A stretch of DNA of 64,000 nucleotides from Pseudomonas sp. GM74. GTDB lineage: Bacteria > Pseudomonadota > Gammaproteobacteria > Pseudomonadales > Pseudomonadaceae. A program made the position numbers and the translations under genes. The stretch covers positions 62,001 to 126,000 of the forward strand of contig NZ_AKJG01000046.1 in NCBI RefSeq assembly GCF_000282455.1. The letters are read 5' to 3'. Every line of letters starts with the position of its first letter. The stretch's first letter is position 1. The notes under the pieces were generated by a model, which saw only the letters and a list, made by a program, of their open reading frames with translations, did not search any database and was not told the DNA's origin. Shown here in pieces: positions 45,432 to 52,592 of the stretch.

Positions 45432-46109
45432 TTAGAAAATTTCTAACTTCGAGAAGACGACACCACAGATCATTGCATCGTCTCCTAGCTCGATGATCGG
45501 CTCAGGCCAAGCCGGGTTCAATGGCTTCAGGAACCGGCGCTTTCCTTCCATCACCAGTTGTTTGAACGTTGCCTCTTGGCTATCAACTAGTTTGGCGATG
45601 ACAAGCGATCCATTTTCGGCATCCTTCGCAGGGTCAACAAAAATGATGTCTCCATCTCTGAAAGAGCGACGTTCATGTTGGTTGAACATGGAAAGACCGC
45701 GAACTCTCAGAGCGTAACTTTGGCTACTATGAGACGCGGCGCATGGCAGCCATATCTCTGCATCATCAAGCGTCCGAACGTCTTCTATTTCGCACCAAGC
45801 TCCTGCTTGAACCCAAGAAATCAACGGCACATATCCTTTGATTGCCGGCCCTGGTTCTACATTGGATTCAGAGCTTGAGGCTGAATTGACCTCAATAGTT
45901 AGATCTTTGTGTTCGCCACCTTTCCACAGCCAGTTGCTGCTGACCTTCAAGGCTTTGGCGATTTTCTCGACGTTCTCGTTACGCGGGCTGGTTACCGCGT
46001 TAGTCACGATCCTATGAATAGTTGGCTGAGGGACACCAGAGCGGCGGCCTAGCTCGCCTTCCGATAGTTCAAGTTCTTGCATGCGTTGAGCGATGCGGTC
46101 ACCAATCAC
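45432..46109 (-). CDS. CI-like prophage repressor, S24 peptidase (LexA-type) family
   Basis: 225 residues. N-terminal HTH_XRE (DRIAQRMQELELSEGELGRR, VPQPTIHRIVTN), hinge, then an S24 peptidase domain. That domain has a probable Ala-Gly self-cleavage site in SWVQAGAW, catalytic Ser in RVRGLSMFN and Lys in EATFKQLV. RecA-stimulated autocleavage after DNA damage is the family mechanism for induction. I choose GTG 46109 with AAGG ten nt upstream; a TTG at 46157 is open but lies within the operators. Divergent from cro. Confidence 0.9.
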   Translation of the reverse strand: MIGDRIAQRMQELELSEGELGRRSGVPQPTIHRIVTNAVTSPRNENVEKIAKALKVSSNWLWKGGEHKDLTIEVNSASSSESNVEPGPAIKGYVPLISWVQAGAWCEIEDVRTLDDAEIWLPCAASHSSQSYALRVRGLSMFNQHERRSFRDGDIIFVDPAKDAENGSLVIAKLVDSQEATFKQLVMEGKRRFLKPLNPAWPEPIIELGDDAMICGVVFSKLEIF

Positions 46110-46145
46110 TTTTCTCTGCCTTGATTCAAAAACGTATCGCCGATT

Positions 46146-46177
46146 GTATTGAATCAATCAATACGTTTGTGTATTGT
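46146..46177 (+). promoter_or_regulatory. CI/Cro operators and rightward early promoter
   Basis: Two overlapping palindromes, GTATTG-N7-CAATAC (46146-46164) and CAATAC-N6-GTATTG (46159-46176). They overlie a promoter TTGAAT (46149-46154), 17-nt spacer, TATTGT (46172-46177) reading toward cro. This is the classic switch layout between divergent CI-like and Cro-like genes. Confidence 0.65.
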
Positions 46178-46210
46178 GGCGTTCAATGCGAAAGCGCATC
46201 GGTGAACGAT

Positions 46211-46408
46211 ATGACTATCCAAGAAATGCTTGCGGAGTTGCTGCGGTCGGGTTTGTCCCAGCGAGTTATCGCAGACCGCGTAGGTACAACGCAGCCAACC
46301 ATCAATCGTGCTGCGAGAGGCGCGGATGTTCGGTATGTGACAGGGAAGGCTATCGAAAACCTTTACCTGCAAGAAAAAGCAGCTGCTGGCTTGAAGTCGG
46401 CAGCTTAA
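46211..46408 (+). CDS. Cro-like transcriptional regulator
   Basis: 65 residues: TIQEMLAELLRSGLSQRVIA, DRVGTTQPTINRAARG form an HTH_XRE unit, the usual size and place of a Cro protein. It is the first rightward gene, opposite the CI-like repressor. Ribosome site is weak (GGTGAAC). It probably competes for the CAATAC/GTATTG operators. A longer open frame starting at 46022 runs through the operators and is not used. Confidence 0.8.
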   Translation: MTIQEMLAELLRSGLSQRVIADRVGTTQPTINRAARGADVRYVTGKAIENLYLQEKAAAGLKSAA

Positions 46409-46525
46409 AAGGGTGCCGAGCTGGGGCCTCTCACCAAAGAATCCCCCAGCTCAGCTACGACGACACACAGCACATGCACATCGGTCGTGGTCGTAGGATA
46501 GGGACTACCTCATCTTATGGCTACA

Positions 46526-46546
46526 CCGTAAACAGGGGATTTACGG
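46526..46546 (+). promoter_or_regulatory. Hairpin holding the ribosome site of the CII-like gene
   Basis: CCGTAAA-CAGGGGA-TTTACGG is a 7-bp perfect stem whose 7-nt loop contains the GGGGA ribosome site, 9 nt before ATG 46549. It could control translation of the lysogeny regulator. Confidence 0.5.
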
Positions 46547-46548
46547 TT

Positions 46549-47037
46549 ATGAGTCGAACAGATCTATTGCCGGACGCGGGTCCGGTCCTTCCTTTGCGTC
46601 AGGCGATCTATCGCGCTGGTCGAGACTACAAGGGCGGAATTACCGCCCTTGCCTTTGACATGGTGTTGGACAACGACACCCTCCAGAAGAAACTCAAGCT
46701 CGATGAAGAACGCCGCTGGCTGAACCCTGATGAGCTTGAGGAGGTGATCCGGCTGACGGGCGATTCACGTTTGCTTGACGCGCTGATGCGTCCAGCAGGT
46801 GCTGTGTGGTATCGCCCGGTGCCGGTACCGGCAACCCGCGATGCCCTGAAAGCCGTAGGCAAGTTGCTCGGCGAGACCGGGGAGTTTGTGGCGGCGATGC
46901 ACGACGGTGCTGCCGACAACGTCTGGGAGCTGCGTGAGGTCGTGGACCTGGAACAGCGCGGCATGGACGTGATTCGCGAAATCCTCGGCATCATGGCGGG
47001 TGCTCGTCAGGCGATGGAGGATCGCAACCATGGCTGA
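46549..47037 (+). CDS. CII-like phage regulatory protein
   Basis: 162 residues. PLRQAIYRAGRDYKGGITAL and RWLNPDELEEVIRLTGDSRL resemble the phage regulatory CII family (YmfL-like) that helps choose lysogeny. C-terminal helical part (ALKAVGKLLGETGEFVAAMH). ATG 46549 has GGGGA upstream; an in-frame ATG at 46474 could add 25 residues. It overlaps the next gene by 8 nt. No direct evidence of target sites. Confidence 0.7.
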   Translation: MSRTDLLPDAGPVLPLRQAIYRAGRDYKGGITALAFDMVLDNDTLQKKLKLDEERRWLNPDELEEVIRLTGDSRLLDALMRPAGAVWYRPVPVPATRDALKAVGKLLGETGEFVAAMHDGAADNVWELREVVDLEQRGMDVIREILGIMAGARQAMEDRNHG

Positions 47038-47236
47038 CGAAATCGATCGCGCCAACGACCAGGCGCAATACTTGCTCGACGTTGCGCTTCAGCGCAGCCG
47101 TCGTGTGCCTTCGAACCGCGTGAGCGCGCAGTTCTGCGCGGATTGCGACGAACCTATCCCGTTACGCCGACAACAGTCGATTGAGGGTTGCCAAACCTGT
47201 GTTGACTGCCAGGGGTTGCGGGAGGCTCGGCGATGA
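47030..47236 (+). CDS. TraR/DksA-type C4 zinc-finger protein
   Basis: 68 residues: MADEIDRANDQAQYLLDVAL then CADCDEPIPLRR and CQTCVDC, the C4 zinc finger of the DksA/TraR family. TraR-like phage proteins bind the RNA polymerase secondary channel and mimic DksA with ppGpp. It may shift host transcription early in infection. The start overlaps the CII-like gene end and the stop overlaps the primase ATG (ATGA), so it is translated as a coupled unit. Confidence 0.85.
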   Translation: MADEIDRANDQAQYLLDVALQRSRRVPSNRVSAQFCADCDEPIPLRRQQSIEGCQTCVDCQGLREARR

Positions 47237-49929
47237 TTGAACCGGCCAAAGGAATAGCCATCGCCACATGGGCAAAACGTTACATCAACACTTTCGATCT
47301 CGCCTTGGTATCGATCGAGCCAGGTGAAAAAGCTCCAAAGGGCTTGGGGTGGAATAAACCGGGCGGTTACTTTACCGATGCCGCCACCGCTGAAGCATTC
47401 TGGCAACGAAACCCTAATCACAACCTCGGCGTCGTACTTGGGCCGAGCCGTGTCTGTTCGCTGGATGTCGACGACGTTCAGTGGACGCGCCATGTGTTGT
47501 ATGAGCTGCTGGGTGTCGATCTGGATGCCATGGCGTTGGTGTATCCGACCATTGTGGGGAACCCTGCGCGCTTCCGGGTGCTGTTCAAGTTGCCGGAAGG
47601 CATTGAGTTAACCCGGCATTCTCTTTCATGGCCGAATGAAAAAGACCCTGACGGTTCGATTCACAAAGGCCTGATGGACAAAGCCAAGGCTGCGAAAGAG
47701 CAGGGCGATGGCGTCGCGGAAGCTGCAGCGCGCACGGAGGCCGAAGAATACAAACGCTTCACTGTGTTTGAACTACGTGCCGGCCTGGTACAGGACGTGT
47801 TCCCGCCTTCGATTCATCCGGGTACCGGCAAGCCTTACACCTGGAGAACCCCGCCCAACGCCGCGGACGGATTGCCAACGCTGACCCAAGAGTTGCTTTC
47901 TGTCTGGAAAAACTGGGACTTCTTTAAGCGTGATGCTGAAGCGGCATGCCCCTGGGCGATCAAGCCGACTACGCCACCGGCGAAAGTTGCCAAACGTCCA
48001 GCAGATGCGGTGGGTCAACGCCCGTCGGTGATCGATGAGTTCAACCGCTGCCACGACGTCGAGGAGCTGCTGCGTAGACACGGTTACATCAAGCGAGGCA
48101 GTAAGTGGCTTTACCCACAGAGCAGCACCGGGCTGCCCGGCGTGACGATCAGTGAGGGCAAGGTCTATTCGCACCACGGTGCCGATCCGCTCGCGAACGG
48201 GCATCAGAATGACGCCTTCGAGGTGTTCTGTTTACTCGAGCACGGTGGCGACCAGTCGAAGGCGGTGAAGGACGCTGCGCGTATGATGGGTATGCAGCAT
48301 TCCTCGCGTCCTGATCCGCGTGATCTTCCCCCGCCCCCATCTGGTGACCAGTGCGAGCCGAGCCGCGGTGCCGACGAAGTCAGCGAGGCCGCTCCGGCTC
48401 CTGACGGGGGCGCGGGGGAGTCGCTGACGCTTGACCAGCTATTGCGGCGTTTTGCGCTGGTCGAGGGCACCACGCAAGTATGGGACTGCGATCAGTCGCG
48501 GGTGATGAAGAAGGCCGCCTTTGAAGCGCGGGTGGGCAAGCCGCTCGCGAAGGCGTGGCTGGAGGACACGGGCAAACGGTTGATAGCGGATGATCACGTC
48601 CGTGACATCGAACAGGCGCGGCGCATGGCGGGCAAGAAGGGCGGCGCGTTCGGCATGCCACCGACTGACCGATATGTGTACATCGACGGCACCAAGGATG
48701 TCTGGGATCGGGAAAAGAAGCGGCGTATCGCCGAGGGCGCGGTGAAGATGGCGCTGGGTGACACTTATCCGCTGTGGCTGAACAGCGGTGAGCGGCGCAC
48801 CGTGGATGTCGAACATATCGTGTTTGATCCGACCATGAGTAAGGACCCAGCGGTGTACATCAATACCTTTGATGGCCTACCGCTCGAACCGGTCAGGGAT
48901 GACGAAGCCTGCGCCAACCTGCGTTGGCTGATTTCGTTTTTGTGCAACCACGATGAGGCGGCGCAGCAATGGCTGACCCGCTGGCTGGCGTACCCGTTGC
49001 AGCACCTGGGCGCCAAGATGGACACCGCCGTGCTGATGCACTCGATCATGGAGGGCTCAGGCAAAAGCCTGTTGTTCGCCGATGCACTGGGCATGTTGTA
49101 CGGCCAGTACGCGGCCACGGTCGGTCAGACGCAGCTGGAGAGCAACTTCAACGCTTGGCAAAGCCGAAAATTGTGGTCTGTGTTTGAAGAAGTAGTGAGT
49201 CGCGATCAGCGATACAACCAGGTGGGCAAGATCAAGCACCTGATCACCGGCAAAACGGTGCGGATGGAGTCGAAGTTCATCAACGGTTGGGAGGAAGCCA
49301 ACCATATGAATGCGGTGTTCCTGAGCAACGAAATTTTGCCGTGGCCGATCAGCGACAGTGACCGGCGGATGCTGGTGATGTGGCCTATGGAAACCTTGCC
49401 GGTCGAGCGCCAAAAGGCAATCGGGCGGGAGCTGGAACAGGGTGGCGTCGCAGCGCTGTACGGTTGGTTGTTGTCAGTCGAACTGGGTGACTTCAACCAG
49501 CGGACGCGACCGCCATCGACGGACGCCCGTGAGCGCCTGGTGGCCTTGAGTCGGGCTGGATGGCAGACGTTCCTGCATCTGTGGAAGTACAGCGAGCTGG
49601 GGCAGGGGCTTTGGGGGCCGTGTCTGTCGACCGACCTTTATTCGCTGTTCCTCGAATGGTGCCAACGCAACAAAGAGCATGTGATGAGTCAGACGAAGTT
49701 CTCGCTGTTCATCAGTTCTGAGGTCGATAAAACCCGCGCTATTCCCTGGACCGACGGCAACAACCGGCGCTTTGGCGCGTTCTTCTTTCCCGTCGATCCG
49801 GACGCTTCCCCGCCCCCATCACTGAAGGCGGCCGAGCTGGGCAAGCAGGTCGAAAATTGGCGGGCCAAGGCGAAGCTCGCGGGCTGGCATGTGGACAGCT
49901 GGGACCACATCAAGGCGGCTGCCGCATGA
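47233..49929 (+). CDS. Phage primase-helicase (prim-pol plus D5/DUF5906-like helicase)
   Basis: 898 residues. The N-terminal prim-pol domain (about 10-230) has LVSIEPGEKAPKGLGWNKPG and the metal-binding VCSLDVDD. A middle segment follows (GHQNDAFEVFCLLEHGGDQS). The C-terminal SF3/DUF5906 helicase has Walker A MEGSGKSLLFADAL and a Walker B-like WSVFEEVVS. One protein would prime and unwind phage DNA. The iteron-like region immediately downstream suggests it acts there. The start is coupled to the TraR-like gene by ATGA. Confidence 0.9.
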   Translation: MIEPAKGIAIATWAKRYINTFDLALVSIEPGEKAPKGLGWNKPGGYFTDAATAEAFWQRNPNHNLGVVLGPSRVCSLDVDDVQWTRHVLYELLGVDLDAMALVYPTIVGNPARFRVLFKLPEGIELTRHSLSWPNEKDPDGSIHKGLMDKAKAAKEQGDGVAEAAARTEAEEYKRFTVFELRAGLVQDVFPPSIHPGTGKPYTWRTPPNAADGLPTLTQELLSVWKNWDFFKRDAEAACPWAIKPTTPPAKVAKRPADAVGQRPSVIDEFNRCHDVEELLRRHGYIKRGSKWLYPQSSTGLPGVTISEGKVYSHHGADPLANGHQNDAFEVFCLLEHGGDQSKAVKDAARMMGMQHSSRPDPRDLPPPPSGDQCEPSRGADEVSEAAPAPDGGAGESLTLDQLLRRFALVEGTTQVWDCDQSRVMKKAAFEARVGKPLAKAWLEDTGKRLIADDHVRDIEQARRMAGKKGGAFGMPPTDRYVYIDGTKDVWDREKKRRIAEGAVKMALGDTYPLWLNSGERRTVDVEHIVFDPTMSKDPAVYINTFDGLPLEPVRDDEACANLRWLISFLCNHDEAAQQWLTRWLAYPLQHLGAKMDTAVLMHSIMEGSGKSLLFADALGMLYGQYAATVGQTQLESNFNAWQSRKLWSVFEEVVSRDQRYNQVGKIKHLITGKTVRMESKFINGWEEANHMNAVFLSNEILPWPISDSDRRMLVMWPMETLPVERQKAIGRELEQGGVAALYGWLLSVELGDFNQRTRPPSTDARERLVALSRAGWQTFLHLWKYSELGQGLWGPCLSTDLYSLFLEWCQRNKEHVMSQTKFSLFISSEVDKTRAIPWTDGNNRRFGAFFFPVDPDASPPPSLKAAELGKQVENWRAKAKLAGWHVDSWDHIKAAAA

Positions 49930-50261
49930 CTTCATCTAAAAGTGTGTTGGGTGTGTCGTGTGTGTGTTGGGTTGATTTCAGATACCCCACACAGATTGGA
50001 GCCTTCTTTTTCGGACGTTTGCGGGCTTTGTGTCGGGTGTGTTGGGTTTTGCTACGCGTGCGCGCATGCGTGACGTTAGATAGTCGGTTTCTGATGGCGG
50101 ATTATTTTCTTCATGCGAGAACAGGAATACCCAACAAACCCAACACACTAAACACAATTCAATTAAAGCTATTGATTTTAAAGGGTTTTAACTGTGTTGG
50201 GTTTGTGTCGAGTAGCGTGTTTTTTGTGTCGGGTTCGATTTTCAGGGGAGTGGGGCGATGA
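49926..50261 (+). CDS. Questionable 111-codon ORF spanning the repeat region
   Basis: ATG 49926 overlaps the primase stop (ATGA) and its TGA overlaps the next ATG, which argues for translation. The product (VLGVSCVCWVDFRYPTQIGA, PNKPNTLNTIQL) is Cys/Val/Phe-rich and contains translated copies of the GTGTTGGGT repeat. No domain is recognised. It may be real, or the frame may simply be open across an origin. I keep it at low confidence. Confidence 0.35.
   Translation: MTSSKSVLGVSCVCWVDFRYPTQIGAFFFGRLRALCRVCWVLLRVRACVTLDSRFLMADYFLHARTGIPNKPNTLNTIQLKLLILKGFNCVGFVSSSVFFVSGSIFRGVGR
49944..50235. other. Candidate phage replication origin with nonamer iterons
   Basis: About ten copies of GTGTTGGGT or close variants in 290 bp. 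Exact direct copies are at 49944, 49964, 50039 and 50194, and an exact inverted copy at 50138. One- or two-mismatch variants are at 49984 (inverted), 50030, 50129 (inverted), 50205 and 50227. Some pairs abut exactly (50030/50039 and 50129/50138). An AT-rich core lies at about 50148-50192. It sits directly downstream of the primase-helicase gene. An origin role is inferred. Confidence 0.55.
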
Positions 50262-50746
50262 TCGAGGAAGTTGAGGTGTTGATGCAGCATTGGGGCACTC
50301 AGCACGGCCAGGTTGGCGACGGTGGAGGCTTGGGCAGCCCGATGGCGACGATCATGCAGTACGGTGGTTGCGCTCCCCGCGGTACTCCGGGATCGCGAGA
50401 TCTGATGATGTCGGCCGGTGGCGGTATGGACCATGCGAGTACCGAGGTTGCCGCTGCTGTGGCGCAGCTCGAACGGCAATCGAAGAAGGGCGCCCAGCTG
50501 GCTCTGTTGGCTCGCAATCGCTACTTGGCCCAGCCGCCAATGACTGTGCGTGAACAGCTTCGGTTGTTGCAGTTGGCCGAGGATGCTGACCGGACATACC
50601 GGAATTGGGTGCATCGTTTGCACCAGCAGGTGTTGTTGATCCTGACCGTACGCAGCGCAACAACACGTGGGCGTGAGCGCCGCAGTGGTACGGTGGAAAC
50701 TAACTACACACGGGCATCAATGTGCAAGCGTACGCGGGTTTGCTGA
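50258..50746 (+). CDS. Possible late-gene antitermination (Q-like) regulator
   Basis: 162 residues. Opening IEEVEVLMQHWGTQHG and a glycine-rich turn (GQVGDGGGLGSPMATIMQYGG), then APRGTPGSRD and helical ALLARNRYLAQPPMTVREQL and LAEDADRTYRNWVHRLHQQV. The size, start and place between replication and lysis genes fit phage antitermination Q-type proteins, but similarity is weak. The Arg-rich tail (TTRGRERRSGT) could bind nucleic acid. Confidence 0.5.
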   Translation: MIEEVEVLMQHWGTQHGQVGDGGGLGSPMATIMQYGGCAPRGTPGSRDLMMSAGGGMDHASTEVAAAVAQLERQSKKGAQLALLARNRYLAQPPMTVREQLRLLQLAEDADRTYRNWVHRLHQQVLLILTVRSATTRGRERRSGTVETNYTRASMCKRTRVC

Positions 50747-50781
50747 TTACCACTCGTCGGGGTGGTTTGCCTCAACCCTGA

Positions 50782-50803
50782 GTCAAAGTTGCGTCAAAGT
50801 TGC
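50782..50803. repeat. 11-bp tandem direct repeat
   Basis: GTCAAAGTTGC occurs twice back to back, followed by a partial third GTC-GAGTTG. The 11-bp period is one helical turn, as for stacked activator sites. It lies upstream of the lysis and late region. Confidence 0.45.
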
Positions 50804-50946
50804 GTCGAGTTGAACAACCGAAAATGGCCCCTTTTCGGTTTTTCCGGAGACGGGTAAAAAGTCCCCACGATATGGAATTTGCGCCTTGGCGCTTCCCGGA
50901 GCACGTGCTGTGCATCTTCACCCGGCCTCCCTGTGCCGGACACCTA

Positions 50947-50974
50947 ACCCCGCTTCGGCGGGGTTTTCTTTTTC
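50947..50974 (+). terminator. Intrinsic terminator before the lysis region
   Basis: ACCCCGC-TTCG-GCGGGGT with a TTTTCTTTTT tail, about 200 nt downstream of the Q-like gene. Under a Q model this would be the terminator overcome by antitermination. Confidence 0.9.
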
Positions 50975-51001
50975 GTTTAGCAGATGGCATGGGAGGGGCG
51001 T

Positions 51002-51208
51002 ATGGAAGTGCAGATCAAAAATCAGGTCGGCGCTGTTATTTGGTCTCGAAATCCCACAGGAGGTTCTACATCTACCTCCTATGGGGCGAGTGGGATACTG
51101 CGAAAGATCGAACGGGCTTTGGAGCTTGCGCTAGAACAATGCCGCGGCGAATTAGCTGTTTCGAATAATGCTGATGGAGTGTTGGATGTTAGCCGAGCCC
51201 CCACCTAG
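51002..51208 (+). CDS. Small phage protein, unknown
   Basis: 68 residues from ATG 51002 with a strong GGGAGGGG ribosome site. EVQIKNQVGAVIWSRNPTGG is beta-like, RKIERALELALEQCRGELAV helical. Its 3' end overlaps the convergent DUF1883 gene by 57 nt. No family recognised. Confidence 0.5.
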   Translation: MEVQIKNQVGAVIWSRNPTGGSTSTSYGASGILRKIERALELALEQCRGELAVSNNADGVLDVSRAPT

Positions 51209-51418
51209 ATCGATGGTGATATTCCAATAGCCGGTGTGTGGTGCAGCGATGCGGGCGGGCAGCATTTTGAAGAAACCACCAAAATATTGGTGCTGGCGAT
51301 TGTTTTTGAAATTGGAAAACTGTGTATCCGTTGTGAGTCGCACATTGCATTGGTGGGAGCATTGCACGACAACAACATCACCTTCATTCAAGTGTTCACG
51401 CTTGTGTAAAAAGTTCAT
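51152..51418 (-). CDS. DUF1883 domain protein, phage moron
   Basis: 88 residues: NFLHKREHLNEGDVVVVQCS, HQCNVRLTTDTQFSNF, QYFGGFFKMLPARIAAPHTG, YWNITIDLGGGSANI. This is the DUF1883 domain almost end to end. AGGAGG lies upstream of ATG 51418. It is the only minus-strand gene in the late half and is AT-richer than its neighbours, so probably an added lysogenic-conversion gene. DUF1883 also occurs fused to TIR domains in bacteria; its role is not established. Confidence 0.85.
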   Translation of the reverse strand: MNFLHKREHLNEGDVVVVQCSHQCNVRLTTDTQFSNFKNNRQHQYFGGFFKMLPARIAAPHTGYWNITIDLGGGSANIQHSISIIRNS

Positions 51419-51496
51419 GGGGCCTCCTGGCCTTGTTTGCTGGCATCTTGACATTATCACTTTTTAATTCCCTGAGGCATCACCGGAATTTGATCT

Positions 51497-51841
51497 ATGA
51501 CTAACGAGCAACAAGCATTAGTTGAAATGCCCATCTGGATGGTTGTCGTACTGTCCTTGGTAGGTGGCGTGTCTGGCGAGATGTGGCGAGCCGACAAGGC
51601 CGGGGTTCGAGGCTGGCCGCTGTTGAGGCGGTTGGCGCTGCGATCCGGTGCCTGCGTTGCTTGCGGGTTGTCGACCATGATGCTGCTGCACGCTGCCGGG
51701 GTTTCAATTGTGGCGGCAGGGGGCATCGGATGTTTGACGGCCATGGCCGGCGCCGATGTTGCCATCGGGTTGTACGAACGCTGGGCGGCGAAGCGGTTGG
51801 GCCTTTCCGATTTGCCACCGAGCGGCGGGGGGGCGGCCTGA
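51497..51841 (+). CDS. Phage holin (LydA-like)
   Basis: 114 residues with about three hydrophobic helices: MVVVLSLVGGVSGEMWR, SGACVACGLSTMMLLHAAG and IVAAGGIGCLTAMAGADVAI. A cytosolic tail follows (YERWAAKRLGLSDLPP). Size and layout fit holins of the LydA/phage_holin_3 type that form inner-membrane lesions for lysis. It precedes the terminase genes; no endolysin is visible in the window. Confidence 0.75.
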   Translation: MTNEQQALVEMPIWMVVVLSLVGGVSGEMWRADKAGVRGWPLLRRLALRSGACVACGLSTMMLLHAAGVSIVAAGGIGCLTAMAGADVAIGLYERWAAKRLGLSDLPPSGGGAA

Positions 51842-51986
51842 AATCGCCGGGGACCCTGGGGTTATCCGGTGGGTACGGGGTCGGAAACCCGCGGGAAAGT
51901 GTTAGCGGCAGGCTTGCCAGCTTACTGAAATTCAATCCATTGAAATTGAAAGGTTTGCATTGAAAAGCCGTTGAAAAGGAGGGCTT

Positions 51987-52589
51987 ATGACAGAACCAAT
52001 GTACCTGTCAAAGAGCGCCTTCGCGGCTCGGATCGGCAGGGCCCCCAGCTACATCACTTGGTTGAAAAACAACAACCGTCTGGTACTCACCGCCGATGGT
52101 AAACAGGTCGATGTCACGGCCAGCGAAGCGTTGATTCGCGACACCGCTGACCCGAGCAAAGCCGCCGTTGCTGATCGGCATCACCAGGATCGGCTGCAGC
52201 GTGACGTGTACAGCCAGCTGTCCAGCCAGGTCGAGCCGACTTCCATGGCTGCGCCGCCGCCAGTGATTGCCCCTACCGGGCAATTGCCGGACTTCCAAAA
52301 AGCCCGTGCCCTGCGCGAACACAACCTGGCCCAGCTCGCCGAGATCGAATTGCACAAGGCCAAGGGCTCACTGGTGTTCGCAACGGCGGTGCAGACGGGC
52401 GCTTACAACGCTGGCCGCATGCTGCGCGATCAGTTGCTGGGCATGCCGCCGCAGCTGGCTCCCGAACTGGCCTCCATGACAGACCCTTGGGAAATCGAAA
52501 AGCACCTGACGGCAGCGATCCGTCGCTCGCTGGAGGATGCCGAGCGCATGTCCTCAGCGGACCTTGAACACGCACTGACTATGAGTTGA
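51987..52589 (+). CDS. Terminase small subunit (Nu1-like)
   Basis: 200 residues. N-terminal MerR-like winged HTH (LSKSAFAARIGRAPSYITWL) for recognising the packaging site, a linker, then a helical oligomerisation part (FQKARALREHNLAQLAEIEL, GRMLRDQLLGMPPQLAPELA). It directly precedes a GpA-type large subunit, as in lambda Nu1-A. The GAGGG ribosome site precedes ATG 51987. Confidence 0.85.
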   Translation: MTEPMYLSKSAFAARIGRAPSYITWLKNNNRLVLTADGKQVDVTASEALIRDTADPSKAAVADRHHQDRLQRDVYSQLSSQVEPTSMAAPPPVIAPTGQLPDFQKARALREHNLAQLAEIELHKAKGSLVFATAVQTGAYNAGRMLRDQLLGMPPQLAPELASMTDPWEIEKHLTAAIRRSLEDAERMSSADLEHALTMS

Positions 52590-52592
52590 CCT

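Noticed and set aside
46174..46548. Long upstream extension of the CII-like protein
   Set aside because: Runs through cro in another frame; only the ATGs at 46474 and 46549 are reasonable, the latter with the better ribosome site.
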